64,000 bases of DNA from Nitrosotalea devaniterrae (lineage in GTDB: Archaea > Thermoproteota > Nitrososphaeria > Nitrososphaerales > Nitrosopumilaceae). Numbering within the stretch: position 1 is the stretch's first letter; every line of letters starts with the position of its first letter. Shown here piece by piece: positions 26,328 to 34,638 of this stretch. The DNA lies in NCBI GenBank assembly GCA_900065925.1, contig LN890280.1, positions 1,232,451-1,296,450 of the forward strand, written 5' to 3'. The position numbers and the translations under genes are program-made. The notes under the pieces are model-generated. The model saw nothing but the letters and a program-made list of their open reading frames with translations. It searched no databases and was not told where the DNA came from.

Positions 26328-27743
26328 TCACACCTCTTTGTGGTTTTGATCTATGGTTTCATTATTTGGGATCTGGAAATAAAATGTTGTTCCCTTTCCA
26401 ACTTCACTTTCAAGCCAAATTTTTCCACCCAATGCTTCTGTAATACCCTTACAGATTACAAGGCCAAGACCAGTTCCGCCATGGCTTCTTTTCAGGGATG
26501 TGTCTATCTGGTAGAACTTTTTGAATAGTCCATCTTGCTTTTCTTTTGGAATTCCTTTTCCATTATCCTTGACATAAAATACGACATCTCCGTTCTTTCT
26601 TGCTGCATTTATCTCGATTTTTCCATTGTCTGGAACAAAGTCAACTGCGTTTTTTATCAAATTTGCAAATACTTGGTTTAGTCTGTCAGGGTCACTTTTT
26701 ATCGTTAATTTTTCTCTTGTCGTATTTGTAAACTGGATGTTTTTGTCATTCATCAATTTTGAGTGGATTTGGATTTGCTCATCCATGAGATCGTCTACTG
26801 CAAATTCTCTCTTGCTGAACTTCATTTTTTTGAGATCCATCTTCTGGGCGTCCATTATATCACTAATCAGCCTCTCAAGCTTGATTGTCTGGGAACTGAT
26901 TGTTTCCACTGCATGAATTTGTTCTTGATTTAGTTTTCCAAGTACGCTTTCATCTCTAAGCATTTCGGCATAACCGCTTATTGTGACAAGCGGTGTCTTT
27001 AGTTCGTGCGAAACCATTGCGGAAAGTTCTGCCTTTGCATTGTCTCTTTCTTTTAGCTTTTCAGTCTCAAGATGAAGTTCAATGTTTGTCTTATCAACCT
27101 CGTCTCTTTGTTTCATTTTTTTGTATACCGCTATAGTTGAGATTATTGTAATTATTATTGCAATAGCAGTTCCTACAATTATTGTATTGAGTGTATTTTG
27201 TGAAGAAGTTTTAGATGCCTCAGATCTTTTATCCAGTAGTGTATTTTCTTCATTTTTAATGTCATTTATTACCTGTCGTATGCTATCCATGGTTTTTTTG
27301 CCTTCTAGGCTTTTGACCAGTGTTGAAGCAGCATCAAGATTTCCACTTGTTCCCAAGGTTTGAGTTTGGTTTACAAATGCGATTTTTTGGTTAACTAGTA
27401 GTGCAAGTTTTTCAATATTTGCTTGTTGTACAGGATTATCCACAGTGGATGTCCTAAGTGAATCAAGTTGGGCCTGGATATGATTTAGACCAGAATTGTA
27501 AGGATCTAAAAATGCAATATTTTGTGTTAAAAGATATCCGCGCTCTCCGGTTTCAATATCAAGTATTGATTTTTCTACGTCGTCAGCTTGGCCTACGACT
27601 TGATAAGTGTGCTTGACCCAATTTTCATCGTCCAAAAAGCTGTTTATTTCATAGTATGATATGGTGCCAACAATTCCAAACGATGCAATTGGTAAAAGTG
27701 ATGCAATGACAATTAGTTTTGCATGTGTTGTCTGCTTGAACAT
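26328..27743 (-). CDS. CHASE3-domain membrane sensor histidine kinase
   Basis: The 471-residue protein has a membrane segment (about 9-30), an extracellular CHASE3 domain (about 35-175, with DIETGERGYLL and AQLDSLRTSTVDNP), a second membrane segment (186-206), a coiled coil, HisKA with H246 (MVSHELKTPLVTISGYAEML) and HATPase (LIKNAVDFVPDNG, VKDNGKGIP, GGTGLGLVICKGITEALGG). The HATPase and HisKA parts are close to those of the kinase at 25011, a probable duplication. It is in one direction with the metzincin and the response regulator. Confidence 0.9.
   Translation of the reverse strand: MFKQTTHAKLIVIASLLPIASFGIVGTISYYEINSFLDDENWVKHTYQVVGQADDVEKSILDIETGERGYLLTQNIAFLDPYNSGLNHIQAQLDSLRTSTVDNPVQQANIEKLALLVNQKIAFVNQTQTLGTSGNLDAASTLVKSLEGKKTMDSIRQVINDIKNEENTLLDKRSEASKTSSQNTLNTIIVGTAIAIIITIISTIAVYKKMKQRDEVDKTNIELHLETEKLKERDNAKAELSAMVSHELKTPLVTISGYAEMLRDESVLGKLNQEQIHAVETISSQTIKLERLISDIMDAQKMDLKKMKFSKREFAVDDLMDEQIQIHSKLMNDKNIQFTNTTREKLTIKSDPDRLNQVFANLIKNAVDFVPDNGKIEINAARKNGDVVFYVKDNGKGIPKEKQDGLFKKFYQIDTSLKRSHGGTGLGLVICKGITEALGGKIWLESEVGKGTTFYFQIPNNETIDQNHKEV
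26331..26336 (-). promoter_or_regulatory. Shine-Dalgarno-like GAGGTG at the CHASE3 kinase stop
   Basis: On the minus strand GAGGTG overlaps the last codons of the CHASE3 kinase, directly before its TGA. Six bases further is an ATC (26324) in frame with the PAS kinase, but no ATG, GTG or TTG. It suggests translational coupling with an unusual start codon. Confidence 0.35.
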
Positions 27744-27774
27744 TAGGCGTTCTCCATGGCATCAGTAGCAAGAG

Positions 27775-28860
27775 TCATTTCTGGCACACCACTTTGCTAT
27801 TCTTGTCACCATCGTACAGACCCTTTAGGGTGTCAACATCACAACCTGAAATGTATGGATAGTCTGGAAGCATGGGACTCATCAGGTCTTCAGTGGCAGT
27901 AGAATGCCCCAAACCCATGGCATGGCCAAACTCGTGTCGTATGATTGATTCAAGCCTGTCAGAGTCAAGCCTGTTTACCTTGAATATTGTTATTTTAGAT
28001 TTTAAAATTTCATTTCCGTCTACAATTGATTTTGTATATCCAGAATATCCATCTGGATTTACGTCATTTGTCAGAATTATCTCTATATCTCCTACACCAC
28101 TAGGTGCGCCGTTGATGTCAAATTTTTGCGGTATGTACCGTTTTGTCGGTTCAGAGTAGGCATTATCAATCGCACCTTCCCAACCAACAAAATATGTTGA
28201 CGATGTGCCTTTCGGTCCCTTTCCCGTAAGAGAATCATCAATTGTTACAGTCTTTGTAGATAAAATTGCGTCTTTTATTGCATCAATCATACTTTGTGGA
28301 GCGTTTGCAGTGTTTGTAATGTGGATATTGATTACCCTACCATCTGCGATATTCCATGCAACCCATGTATCTACCGTATCACCCTGTAGGTTTTGTATGA
28401 GATAGTTGGACGGATAGTTTTGATGTATTGGTAGTACGGTATTTACCAGTATCTCATTTTCATAATACGAGTATGCAACAAAACCTGCAGATACACCAAC
28501 TGCAATGAGTGCTATTATAGAATACAATTTCTTGCTTGCCTTGTAACCTATTTTTTCTCCGTCACTTACTATCTCCTCTAAAATTATGTTTTCTTGCTCT
28601 AGCTCTTTTGATTTTTTTGATTCTTGCTCTAGTTTTATTTCAAGGTCATGTTTTGACTTTACAAGATCTTCTGCTTGAGCAGAGACTGAATCACTTATTT
28701 CTTTGAGTAGAAATTTTTCTTGTTCTAGTTCCTTTATCTTGCTTGCGTCAGCACCAAGTGATCTTTCTTTTTTTAGATTACCATCATTGGCTGAACTAAT
28801 TGTATTCAGCCCCCTATTACCTGCAATAAGACTGCAAGCTTGACTGGTTTTTTGAGGCAC
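27775..28860 (-). CDS. Membrane-anchored metzincin (matrixin-like) protease with coiled coil
   Basis: The 361-residue protein has an N-terminal coiled coil (about 38-105), a membrane segment (113-131) and an extracellular peptidase domain. H309-E310-F-G-H313-xxGLG-H319 is the metzincin HExxHxxGxxH site, and LMSPM near 327 is the Met-turn. The upstream segment VDTWVAWNIADGRVINI and STYFVGWEG fit M10-like domains. The only canonical start, GTG at 28860, lies inside the response-regulator gene and overlaps it by 55 bases. The coiled coil KELEQENIILEEI resembles that before the PAS kinase. Confidence 0.8.
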   Translation of the reverse strand: MPQKTSQACSLIAGNRGLNTISSANDGNLKKERSLGADASKIKELEQEKFLLKEISDSVSAQAEDLVKSKHDLEIKLEQESKKSKELEQENIILEEIVSDGEKIGYKASKKLYSIIALIAVGVSAGFVAYSYYENEILVNTVLPIHQNYPSNYLIQNLQGDTVDTWVAWNIADGRVINIHITNTANAPQSMIDAIKDAILSTKTVTIDDSLTGKGPKGTSSTYFVGWEGAIDNAYSEPTKRYIPQKFDINGAPSGVGDIEIILTNDVNPDGYSGYTKSIVDGNEILKSKITIFKVNRLDSDRLESIIRHEFGHAMGLGHSTATEDLMSPMLPDYPYISGCDVDTLKGLYDGDKNSKVVCQK

Positions 28861-29171
28861 GAGTGTGCCCCTTTTTTTATCAAGGTATCTATTTCACCAT
28901 CAGTAATAGAAGAAGCGGTAAACAGTATTATCTTGTTGTCTTTTATTTTTCCACTTTTGCTCAGGTCTTCTATAACATCTACTCCGGTAAAGTCTGGCAT
29001 TGCCAGGTCCAATAGTACTACATCGAATTTTTTTTCGTTTATCAGTGCAAGACCCGACCTACCATCATTTGCAACTGAACACTGGTGACCCTTGGCGGTA
29101 AGGTACTTGGACATCATCTCGGTTATTGTTTCATTGTCATCAATAAGTAATACTTTCATACAATTTCCCAC
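28806..29171 (-). CDS. Single-domain response regulator
   Basis: The 121-residue protein (117 from the better ATG at 29159, MKVLLIDDN) is a receiver domain only: D11/D12, phospho-acceptor D55 (VVLLDLAMPDFTG), T85 (LFTASS) and K107 (LKKPVKL). No DNA-binding domain follows, so it acts through protein contacts, like CheY. It is first in a set with a metzincin and two kinases in the same direction, its probable signalling partners. Confidence 0.85.
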   Translation of the reverse strand: MGNCMKVLLIDDNETITEMMSKYLTAKGHQCSVANDGRSGLALINEKKFDVVLLDLAMPDFTGVDVIEDLSKSGKIKDNKIILFTASSITDGEIDTLIKKGAHSCLKKPVKLAVLLQVIGG

Positions 29172-29332
29172 AATTAGAGGATTATATATGATTAATACTA
29201 TTTAGGAGTATAGGAAGATTAGTTTTTCCTTAAAATAGTACCGGACATTTAATAATGTCTCAAAAGCGAGATTTTCTTAAAAATATAGATTTTGAGTAGT
29301 TAGAAATTTTGGATTAGATATTTTCGTAGATC

Positions 29333-29599
29333 TCAGGGATGAAGGATCTCTCTTTTGTTTGTACTTCCAACTTGTATCTGTGGATAAACCGGCATACCAC
29401 CCTCATACTCTAATTTCACATCATCGGCATATTCGAAATTTCCAGCATCTGGAAAATCATATAGTATTTCCATTATCAGGGTTTTTTCACGGTTTGGTTT
29501 TTGTGTAACTTCATACGTTATTGCAAAGACCTGAACTGTTTTTCTAGTGCGGGGGTCATACCACTGCCCTTCAACTGCTTTTTCGTAGAGTTCAGTCAC
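29333..29599 (-). CDS. Small protein at the end of the kdp operon
   Basis: The 88-residue soluble protein starts at a GTG 17 bases after the kdpF-like stop. It contains YEKAVEGQWYDPRTRKTVQV and MEILYDFPDAGNFEYADDVK and is likely beta-rich. I do not recognise the family. Its place as last gene of kdpA-B-C-F suggests a part in Kdp assembly or control, by position only. Confidence 0.65.
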   Translation of the reverse strand: MTELYEKAVEGQWYDPRTRKTVQVFAITYEVTQKPNREKTLIMEILYDFPDAGNFEYADDVKLEYEGGMPVYPQIQVGSTNKREILHP

Positions 29600-29616
29600 G
29601 GCATAACCACGCTTGA

Positions 29617-29703
29617 TTATTTTTCGGCCCTCAGCAATGAATACATCAATACTCCACCTGCCAGTGCAAGGGAGACAACAAATGTTACCAATATGCCATC
29701 CAT
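29617..29703 (-). CDS. kdpF: KdpF-like microprotein
   Basis: This is a 28-residue open frame from ATG 29703 to TAA 29617, four bases after the kdpC stop. It encodes one membrane helix (ILVTFVVSLALAGGVLMYSL) ending in YSLLRAEK. Bacterial KdpF, a single helix of about 29 residues that stabilises KdpFABC, ends in a very similar Y-[AS]-L-[IL]-x-A-E pattern. In bacteria kdpF precedes kdpA; here it follows kdpC. The match of size, topology, tail and operon is strong although the sequence is short. Confidence 0.7.
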   Translation of the reverse strand: MDGILVTFVVSLALAGGVLMYSLLRAEK

Positions 29704-29707
29704 TGTA

Positions 29708-30184
29708 TCACGGTACCTCCTTTGCAGAAACCTCTTGTGCATATACATCAGGATATTGTTTTACAAGCTCCACGTTGATGTTTAGTACGTTAACGTAATC
29801 GGGTGTAAACACTAGCGCATTTGTCTCCTTGTTTCTTGCAACATCCAGATCAACTAACGTCTTTAATGCATTAACAGGAATTCCAGTTGCACCACTTATT
29901 GCAGGTATCTGGGATACTGCACTGTCTGGAGTAATATCAGGGTCCACTCCAGATGCAGAATCATTTCTTGGCTGGAAGAATTTTGCAGAGGTGAAACTCT
30001 GAGATATCAATTCCGAGCCAACTACTTTGCCATTTAGAATTACTGGACTACCATTTGACTGGGATGGCATTGCTGTTTGTCCTATTGCAGTGACAAGTAG
30101 TGGATATGCAATTCCTGTTGTAATTATCATCAGAACTACAATTCTGATGGCAGGCGAAAATACTTTGCTTGTTATGGTTCTCAT
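29708..30184 (-). CDS. kdpC: Potassium-transporting ATPase subunit KdpC
   Basis: The 158-residue protein has one N-terminal membrane helix (IRIVVLMIITTGIAYPLLVT) and the KdpC signature: GSELISQSFTSAKFFQPRND, then SGVDPDITPDSAVSQIPAI and a C-terminal VNVLNINVELVKQ. It is a subunit of the high-affinity K+ pump KdpFABC, thought to help ATP binding by KdpB. Seven bases separate it from the kdpB stop. Confidence 0.95.
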   Translation of the reverse strand: MRTITSKVFSPAIRIVVLMIITTGIAYPLLVTAIGQTAMPSQSNGSPVILNGKVVGSELISQSFTSAKFFQPRNDSASGVDPDITPDSAVSQIPAISGATGIPVNALKTLVDLDVARNKETNALVFTPDYVNVLNINVELVKQYPDVYAQEVSAKEVP

Positions 30185-30191
30185 GGTATGA

Positions 30192-32309
30192 TCATCTCAT
30201 AAACACCGACAGCAGCAGGTCAATTGCCTTGATGCCAGCAAATGGAAATACAACTCCACCAAATCCGTATATCATCATGTTTTTGATAAACGTCTTTTCT
30301 GGAAGTTCTGGCTTGTACTTTACACCTTTTAGTGATAATGGTATTAGAATAGGAATCACAATTGCGTTGAATATCAAAGTAGACAGTACCGCGCTTTCTG
30401 GGCTGTGAAGCTGCATTACATTAAGAATCTCCATCTTTGGGTTGTCTTTCATGAACATTGCAGGCAAGATTGCAAAGTATTTTGCAACATCATTTGCAAT
30501 TGAAAACGTGGTGATTGCACCACGTGTCATGAGTAACTGCTTGCCAAGTTTTACAACTTTGAGAATCTTTGAAGGATCAGAGTCAAGGTCTACCATGTTT
30601 GCAGCCTCTCGTGCAGCCGCAGTACCCCTGTTCATTGCAAGGCCCACATCAGCCTTGGCAAGCGCAGGTGCATCATTTGTTCCATCCCCGATCATGCCTA
30701 CAACGTGTCCCTTTAGCTGCTCTTCTACCACTCTGTTTAGCTTGTCAGACGGTTTTGCCTCTGCAATGATTTGATCAATGTTTGCCTCTTTTGCAATCAC
30801 CTGAGCTGTTAGCTGGTTGTCACCTGTAATCATGACTGTAGTAATTCCAGATACCCTGACTTCATCGAGTTTTGTCCTTATCTCTTTTTTTAGAGTGTCC
30901 TTGAGCGAAATCAATCCAATGATTTCATCGTTTATTGCAACAGCGAGGGGGGTTCCGCCATTTTTGGAAATTTCTTGGGCCTTCCATCGCAGTTCTGGCT
31001 CGTTTACATTTGTTGCAATCTTGAGAATCGCCTCAACTGAACCCTTTAGAATTTTTACAGGAATGTTGGACTCTTCTAGTCCTTCTACTTTGGCACAGAC
31101 TCTTGTCCGTGGCAATGATGTTTTTAGAGTAGGAGTTTGTGTACCGGATAAATTCTTTTTTTGTGAAAATTCTATTCCACTACACCTAGTCTCTGAGCTA
31201 AACTCTACAGGTCTTGCAGTCATTATTTCCATCATAAATGGTGGTTCAATTTTTTTCTCGTTTGCAAGTTCAATGATTGATGTTCCCTCGTGTGTGTGAT
31301 CACTAAATGATGCAGCATATGACGCTTCACCAATATCTTGTTCTGTGAATTTTTCCATTGGAATAAATCCAATTGCCCGTCTTGCACCCTCGGTGATTGT
31401 TCCAGTCTTGTCAAGGATAAGTACATCACAGTCACCAGCTGCTTCGATTCCCTTTCCAGATTTTACCACAATGTTGTCTCTTGCTAATCTATTGATTCCT
31501 GCAACTCCTATTGCAGGTAACAGTCCACCGATTGTGGTTGGCAGCAATGCAACAAGTAGTGCAATTAGAACTGAAATGTCCATATGATATCCAAGATAGT
31601 ATCCAAAGAACAACATAGTTCCAACAACTGTTACAAAAATCAGTGACAGTCCTGCAAGAAGTATGGTAAGTGCAATCTCATTTTTGGTCTTGGGTCTTTT
31701 TGCACTCTCAATTAATCCAACCATTTCATCAAGAAAACTTTTTCCAGCTTCTGAAGTGATTTCAATTACGATACTGTCATTTGCTACCTTTGTTCCACCC
31801 ATGACTGGGCTGTCTTGTTCCTTGAAGACAGGGTTTGATTCTCCAGTCATCATTGATTCATCTACAAATGCCTTGCCACTGTGTACAATTCCATCTCTTG
31901 GAACTATCTCTCCTGCATAGACTCGGACCCTGTCTCCCACTAGTAGACTGGTTGATTTTACCGATATTTCCTTTCCATCCACGAGTTTTTTTGCCATGAC
32001 CTCTTTTTCCAAGTTTTTCAGTGAATCCACTTTTGCCCTAGCTTGTGACTCTGAGAGTGATTCAGAAAATGTTGCAAACCAGACTGTAACAATTAGGATT
32101 ACTGCAGATTCAATATAGAATACACGGTTTTCATTTACAAATTCTGTTGACATTGTAGGTAACAGACCAATTGCAAGAACCAAAAAGAATCCAACTTCTA
32201 CAGTAAACATCACAGGACTTTTTTTGGCCAAGTAAAGCGGGCTGAGCTTTGTTACAGAGTCCTTGAGCATTCTTTTGTCAAATATTGTTTGTAATAGTTT
32301 TGACGCCAT
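30192..32309 (-). CDS. kdpB: Potassium-transporting P-type ATPase subunit KdpB
   Basis: The 705-residue protein is the catalytic P-type ATPase subunit: actuator MMTGES, phosphorylation motif DKTGTITEG, MITGDNQLTA, and hinge MIGDGTNDAPALAKADVGLA. About seven membrane helices. The N-domain between FSSETRCSGIEF and KGSVEAI carries some 20 extra Lys/Thr/Pro-rich residues (NLSGTQTPTLKTSLPR region) compared with the usual short loop. It hydrolyses ATP to drive K+ import with KdpA. Confidence 0.97.
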   Translation of the reverse strand: MASKLLQTIFDKRMLKDSVTKLSPLYLAKKSPVMFTVEVGFFLVLAIGLLPTMSTEFVNENRVFYIESAVILIVTVWFATFSESLSESQARAKVDSLKNLEKEVMAKKLVDGKEISVKSTSLLVGDRVRVYAGEIVPRDGIVHSGKAFVDESMMTGESNPVFKEQDSPVMGGTKVANDSIVIEITSEAGKSFLDEMVGLIESAKRPKTKNEIALTILLAGLSLIFVTVVGTMLFFGYYLGYHMDISVLIALLVALLPTTIGGLLPAIGVAGINRLARDNIVVKSGKGIEAAGDCDVLILDKTGTITEGARRAIGFIPMEKFTEQDIGEASYAASFSDHTHEGTSIIELANEKKIEPPFMMEIMTARPVEFSSETRCSGIEFSQKKNLSGTQTPTLKTSLPRTRVCAKVEGLEESNIPVKILKGSVEAILKIATNVNEPELRWKAQEISKNGGTPLAVAINDEIIGLISLKDTLKKEIRTKLDEVRVSGITTVMITGDNQLTAQVIAKEANIDQIIAEAKPSDKLNRVVEEQLKGHVVGMIGDGTNDAPALAKADVGLAMNRGTAAAREAANMVDLDSDPSKILKVVKLGKQLLMTRGAITTFSIANDVAKYFAILPAMFMKDNPKMEILNVMQLHSPESAVLSTLIFNAIVIPILIPLSLKGVKYKPELPEKTFIKNMMIYGFGGVVFPFAGIKAIDLLLSVFMR

Positions 32310-32321
32310 GGTATCATCACA

Positions 32322-33926
32322 CTAGATTGAAAACGGCCCCATTACAAGAAACGGAAAGAACGTAAGAGCTGTTAGGACAAATACCATGACAGACAATACG
32401 CCTACAAAAAGAAAGCCCGAAGTTTTAATTGGCTCGACAACTTCTTTTCTGTCTCGTAGGGTAAACGATCCTGCAACTGCAAGCATCAGTCCGATAGGGG
32501 CATAACGGCCAATCAACATAATCCATGCAGTGGACCAATTCCAAAATGGAGTGTTTGCTAAAGTTCCAAGATAGTCAGAGCCATTGTTTGCAGAAGCAGA
32601 GCTGTATTCATACAACACTTGGGTAAATGTTGCAGGAGTTGTTGCACCAAGGGTATCATGTGCACTGCCAGTGGTATATGCAAGTACGGTTGGAATCAGT
32701 ATCAGTGCGGGGTGTATCAAAAATACAAATGCTGCAAGCTTTACATCTCGCGGATTTATTTTCATGCTCATAAATTCAGGAGTCTTGCCAACCATCAGTC
32801 CGACTAGAAATAATGTCAGTATGACAAAAATTATCATCATCATCATGCCAGTGCCATCTGCACCAGGAATTGCCTGTACAAACATCCCAAGAAAGAATCC
32901 AATTACTGCGTTGGGCGACATGCCAGAGAGTGCTGCGTTTGCAGCACCAGTGTTTGTTGCAACTGAAGTTTCCAGAAATAAAGTACTTCCAAAGCTGCCA
33001 AACCTTGTCTCAAGGCCTGCAGGGCCGCTTGATTCTGACAATCCAAGGGCGAGCATGACTCCAAAACCAATCATCATGGCTGCAAGTATGGAGACTCCCC
33101 TGCCTTTTCCTATCAGGTGGGCATAGGCAATTGGGAGGGATAACGGTATTACAAGCATTAAGATGCATTCAAAGACATTTGAGATGCCATTTGGATTCTC
33201 AAATGGGTGCGAGGAATTGGCAGAGAAAAATCCGCCGCCATTACTTCCAAGCTCCTTGATTGATTCAAGGGATGCAACAGGACCCGTTGGAATTGTCTGG
33301 ACTCCACCTTGTAGTGTACCCATTGTAATTGTCGAATCTAGTGTCTGCGGCGAACCAAGGAAGAGCAATAGTAGTGCAGAGAAAAATGCGACAGGTATCA
33401 ATAGTGTAAGTATGATTCTTGTAAAATCAACATAGAAATTTCCCAGTCCAAACTCTTTTCTGATAAATCCACGGATGAATGCAAACGCTGCAGCAATTCC
33501 AGACGCTGGTGCTACAAACATCATAAAAATTAATCCAACCATCTGGGAAAAAATTGATAGCTGTTGCTCGCCTGCATAATGTTGTAAATTAGTATTTGTG
33601 ACAAATGATGCTGCAGTGTTAAACGCAAGATCAAGTGACAGGCCAGGCTTGGGGGACAATGGCAAGTTGTTCTGGTACAATAGTACTGCCATCAAAAATC
33701 CTGCAGCAATTACATTTGTGATTACAATAGCAAGGAAATATTGTTTCCATGTCATCTGCTCATATCTATCAACACCAATTATTCTATAGAATCCATTTTC
33801 TACTTGACCCATTGTTTTTTCTAGCGGTCTTTTTTCATATGTAATCAGCCTTGCCATGTATCTTCCAAATATTACAGCAAGTCCAAGAGAACCTACCAGT
33901 ACGACTAGTAAAATTATGATATCCAT
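32322..33926 (-). CDS. kdpA: Potassium-transporting ATPase subunit KdpA
   Basis: The 534-residue, ten-helix channel-like subunit carries four selectivity-filter regions, seen in FVTNTNLQHYAGEQQLS, ELGSNGGGFFSANSSHPFEN, TNTGAANAALSG and a later SANNGSDYLG. The start is ATG 33926 (MDIIILLV). It is first in kdpA-B-C-F. No KdpD or KdpE gene is present in the window, so control must be by other means, perhaps the divergent Lrp-like regulator. Confidence 0.97.
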   Translation of the reverse strand: MDIIILLVVLVGSLGLAVIFGRYMARLITYEKRPLEKTMGQVENGFYRIIGVDRYEQMTWKQYFLAIVITNVIAAGFLMAVLLYQNNLPLSPKPGLSLDLAFNTAASFVTNTNLQHYAGEQQLSIFSQMVGLIFMMFVAPASGIAAAFAFIRGFIRKEFGLGNFYVDFTRIILTLLIPVAFFSALLLLFLGSPQTLDSTITMGTLQGGVQTIPTGPVASLESIKELGSNGGGFFSANSSHPFENPNGISNVFECILMLVIPLSLPIAYAHLIGKGRGVSILAAMMIGFGVMLALGLSESSGPAGLETRFGSFGSTLFLETSVATNTGAANAALSGMSPNAVIGFFLGMFVQAIPGADGTGMMMMIIFVILTLFLVGLMVGKTPEFMSMKINPRDVKLAAFVFLIHPALILIPTVLAYTTGSAHDTLGATTPATFTQVLYEYSSASANNGSDYLGTLANTPFWNWSTAWIMLIGRYAPIGLMLAVAGSFTLRDRKEVVEPIKTSGFLFVGVLSVMVFVLTALTFFPFLVMGPFSI

Positions 33927-33967
33927 ATAGAATAACCTTAGGTCTTGTCTTTACAATGGAGAAATTG

Positions 33968-33981
33968 ATCCCATATGGGAT
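33968..33981. promoter_or_regulatory. Perfect palindrome ATCCCATATGGGAT upstream of kdpA
   Basis: A 14-bp perfect palindrome 42 bases upstream of the kdpA start in the 169-base kdpA/Lrp divergent spacer. Its GGG/CCC half-sites are unusual for A+T-rich intergenic DNA, which favours a real operator. Confidence 0.55.
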
Positions 33982-34019
33982 GTGTTTTTTCCAACACTTG
34001 CAATTCTACACTTGTATCC

Positions 34020-34033
34020 ATCTGAAATCAGAT
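34020..34033. promoter_or_regulatory. Inverted repeat ATCTGA-AA-TCAGAT in the kdp spacer
   Basis: Perfect 6-bp arms with a two-base centre, between the palindrome at 33968 and the Lrp promoter. A second candidate operator of the divergent region. Confidence 0.45.
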
Positions 34034-34063
34034 ATCCATCAAGATACATGAATATAGATATTT

Positions 34064-34087
34064 ACGTTGTTCAATAACGTTTTTAAT
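34064..34087 (+). promoter_or_regulatory. Promoter of the Lrp-like gene with overlapping inverted repeat
   Basis: TTTTTAAT at 34080-34087 is a TATA box about 27 bases before ATG 34111, so a leaderless transcript from that ATG is likely. ACGTT-N7-AACGT (34064-34080) abuts it where the BRE would lie. A protein bound there would block TFB/TBP, so this suits autorepression. Confidence 0.45.
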
Positions 34088-34095
34088 CTTGGATA

Positions 34096-34638
34096 ATGAT
34101 ATTAGATATCATGTCTAGAGCAACTAGAGAGCCACCCTTTGTGCCCGACGAGTTGGATCTGATGATATTGGAATACATGGCAAAAGATGCAAGTGTACAG
34201 TTCAAACAACTAGCTGAATCATTAAATGCTGACCAGCGTACAATAGCCAAGCGTGTTGGAAAAATGAAACAAAGCGGTGTTTTACAAAATAAAATCCAGA
34301 TAAACTGGTCACGAATAGGACTAGGAATTGCAGCATATGTTGGTGCAGAAACAAGCCTTGGAGAAAAAGACTTGGGTAAGTTGCACGAGTTTATCCGCAA
34401 GGAGCCTCGTGTCATTGAAGCGTATTCCACAATAGGAAGCCAGGAATATTTTATCAAGGTTATAGAATCTGATCTGCAAAGATTACGAGAAGAGGTACTG
34501 ATGCAGCTAGAGCCAATTACTTCAAAGCTTACAAGTTCCATCATATCATCCCAGGTAAAGCAAGAAGATGATGTATCGTTACTACGGTTTTTGCGACAAA
34601 GATGGTTTGCACACAAGAAAAGTAAGAATCGAACATGA
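34096..34638 (+). CDS. Lrp/AsnC-like transcriptional regulator
   Basis: The protein has 180 residues from ATG 34096, or 175 from ATG 34111 (MSRATREPP), which the TATA position favours. A winged helix (LDLMILEYMAKDASVQFKQL, NADQRTIAKRVGKMKQSG) is followed by an effector-like domain (AYVGAETSLGEKDLG, YSTIGSQEYFIKVIES). It diverges from kdp and overlaps the next gene by four bases (ATGA). It may control kdp, by position only. Confidence 0.8.
   Translation: MILDIMSRATREPPFVPDELDLMILEYMAKDASVQFKQLAESLNADQRTIAKRVGKMKQSGVLQNKIQINWSRIGLGIAAYVGAETSLGEKDLGKLHEFIRKEPRVIEAYSTIGSQEYFIKVIESDLQRLREEVLMQLEPITSKLTSSIISSQVKQEDDVSLLRFLRQRWFAHKKSKNRT

Noticed and set aside
25011-29171. The two kinases and the receiver as KdpD/KdpE for the adjacent kdp operon
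   Set aside because: The kinases lack the KdpD N-terminal sensor and Usp parts and the receiver has no DNA-binding domain, so they do not have KdpDE architecture.
30817-31299. 160-codon frame opposite kdpB
   Set aside because: Shadow of the P-type ATPase; no independent domain or start signals.
32584-33126. 180-codon frame opposite kdpA
   Set aside because: It mirrors kdpA, whose selectivity-filter motifs prove the coding strand.
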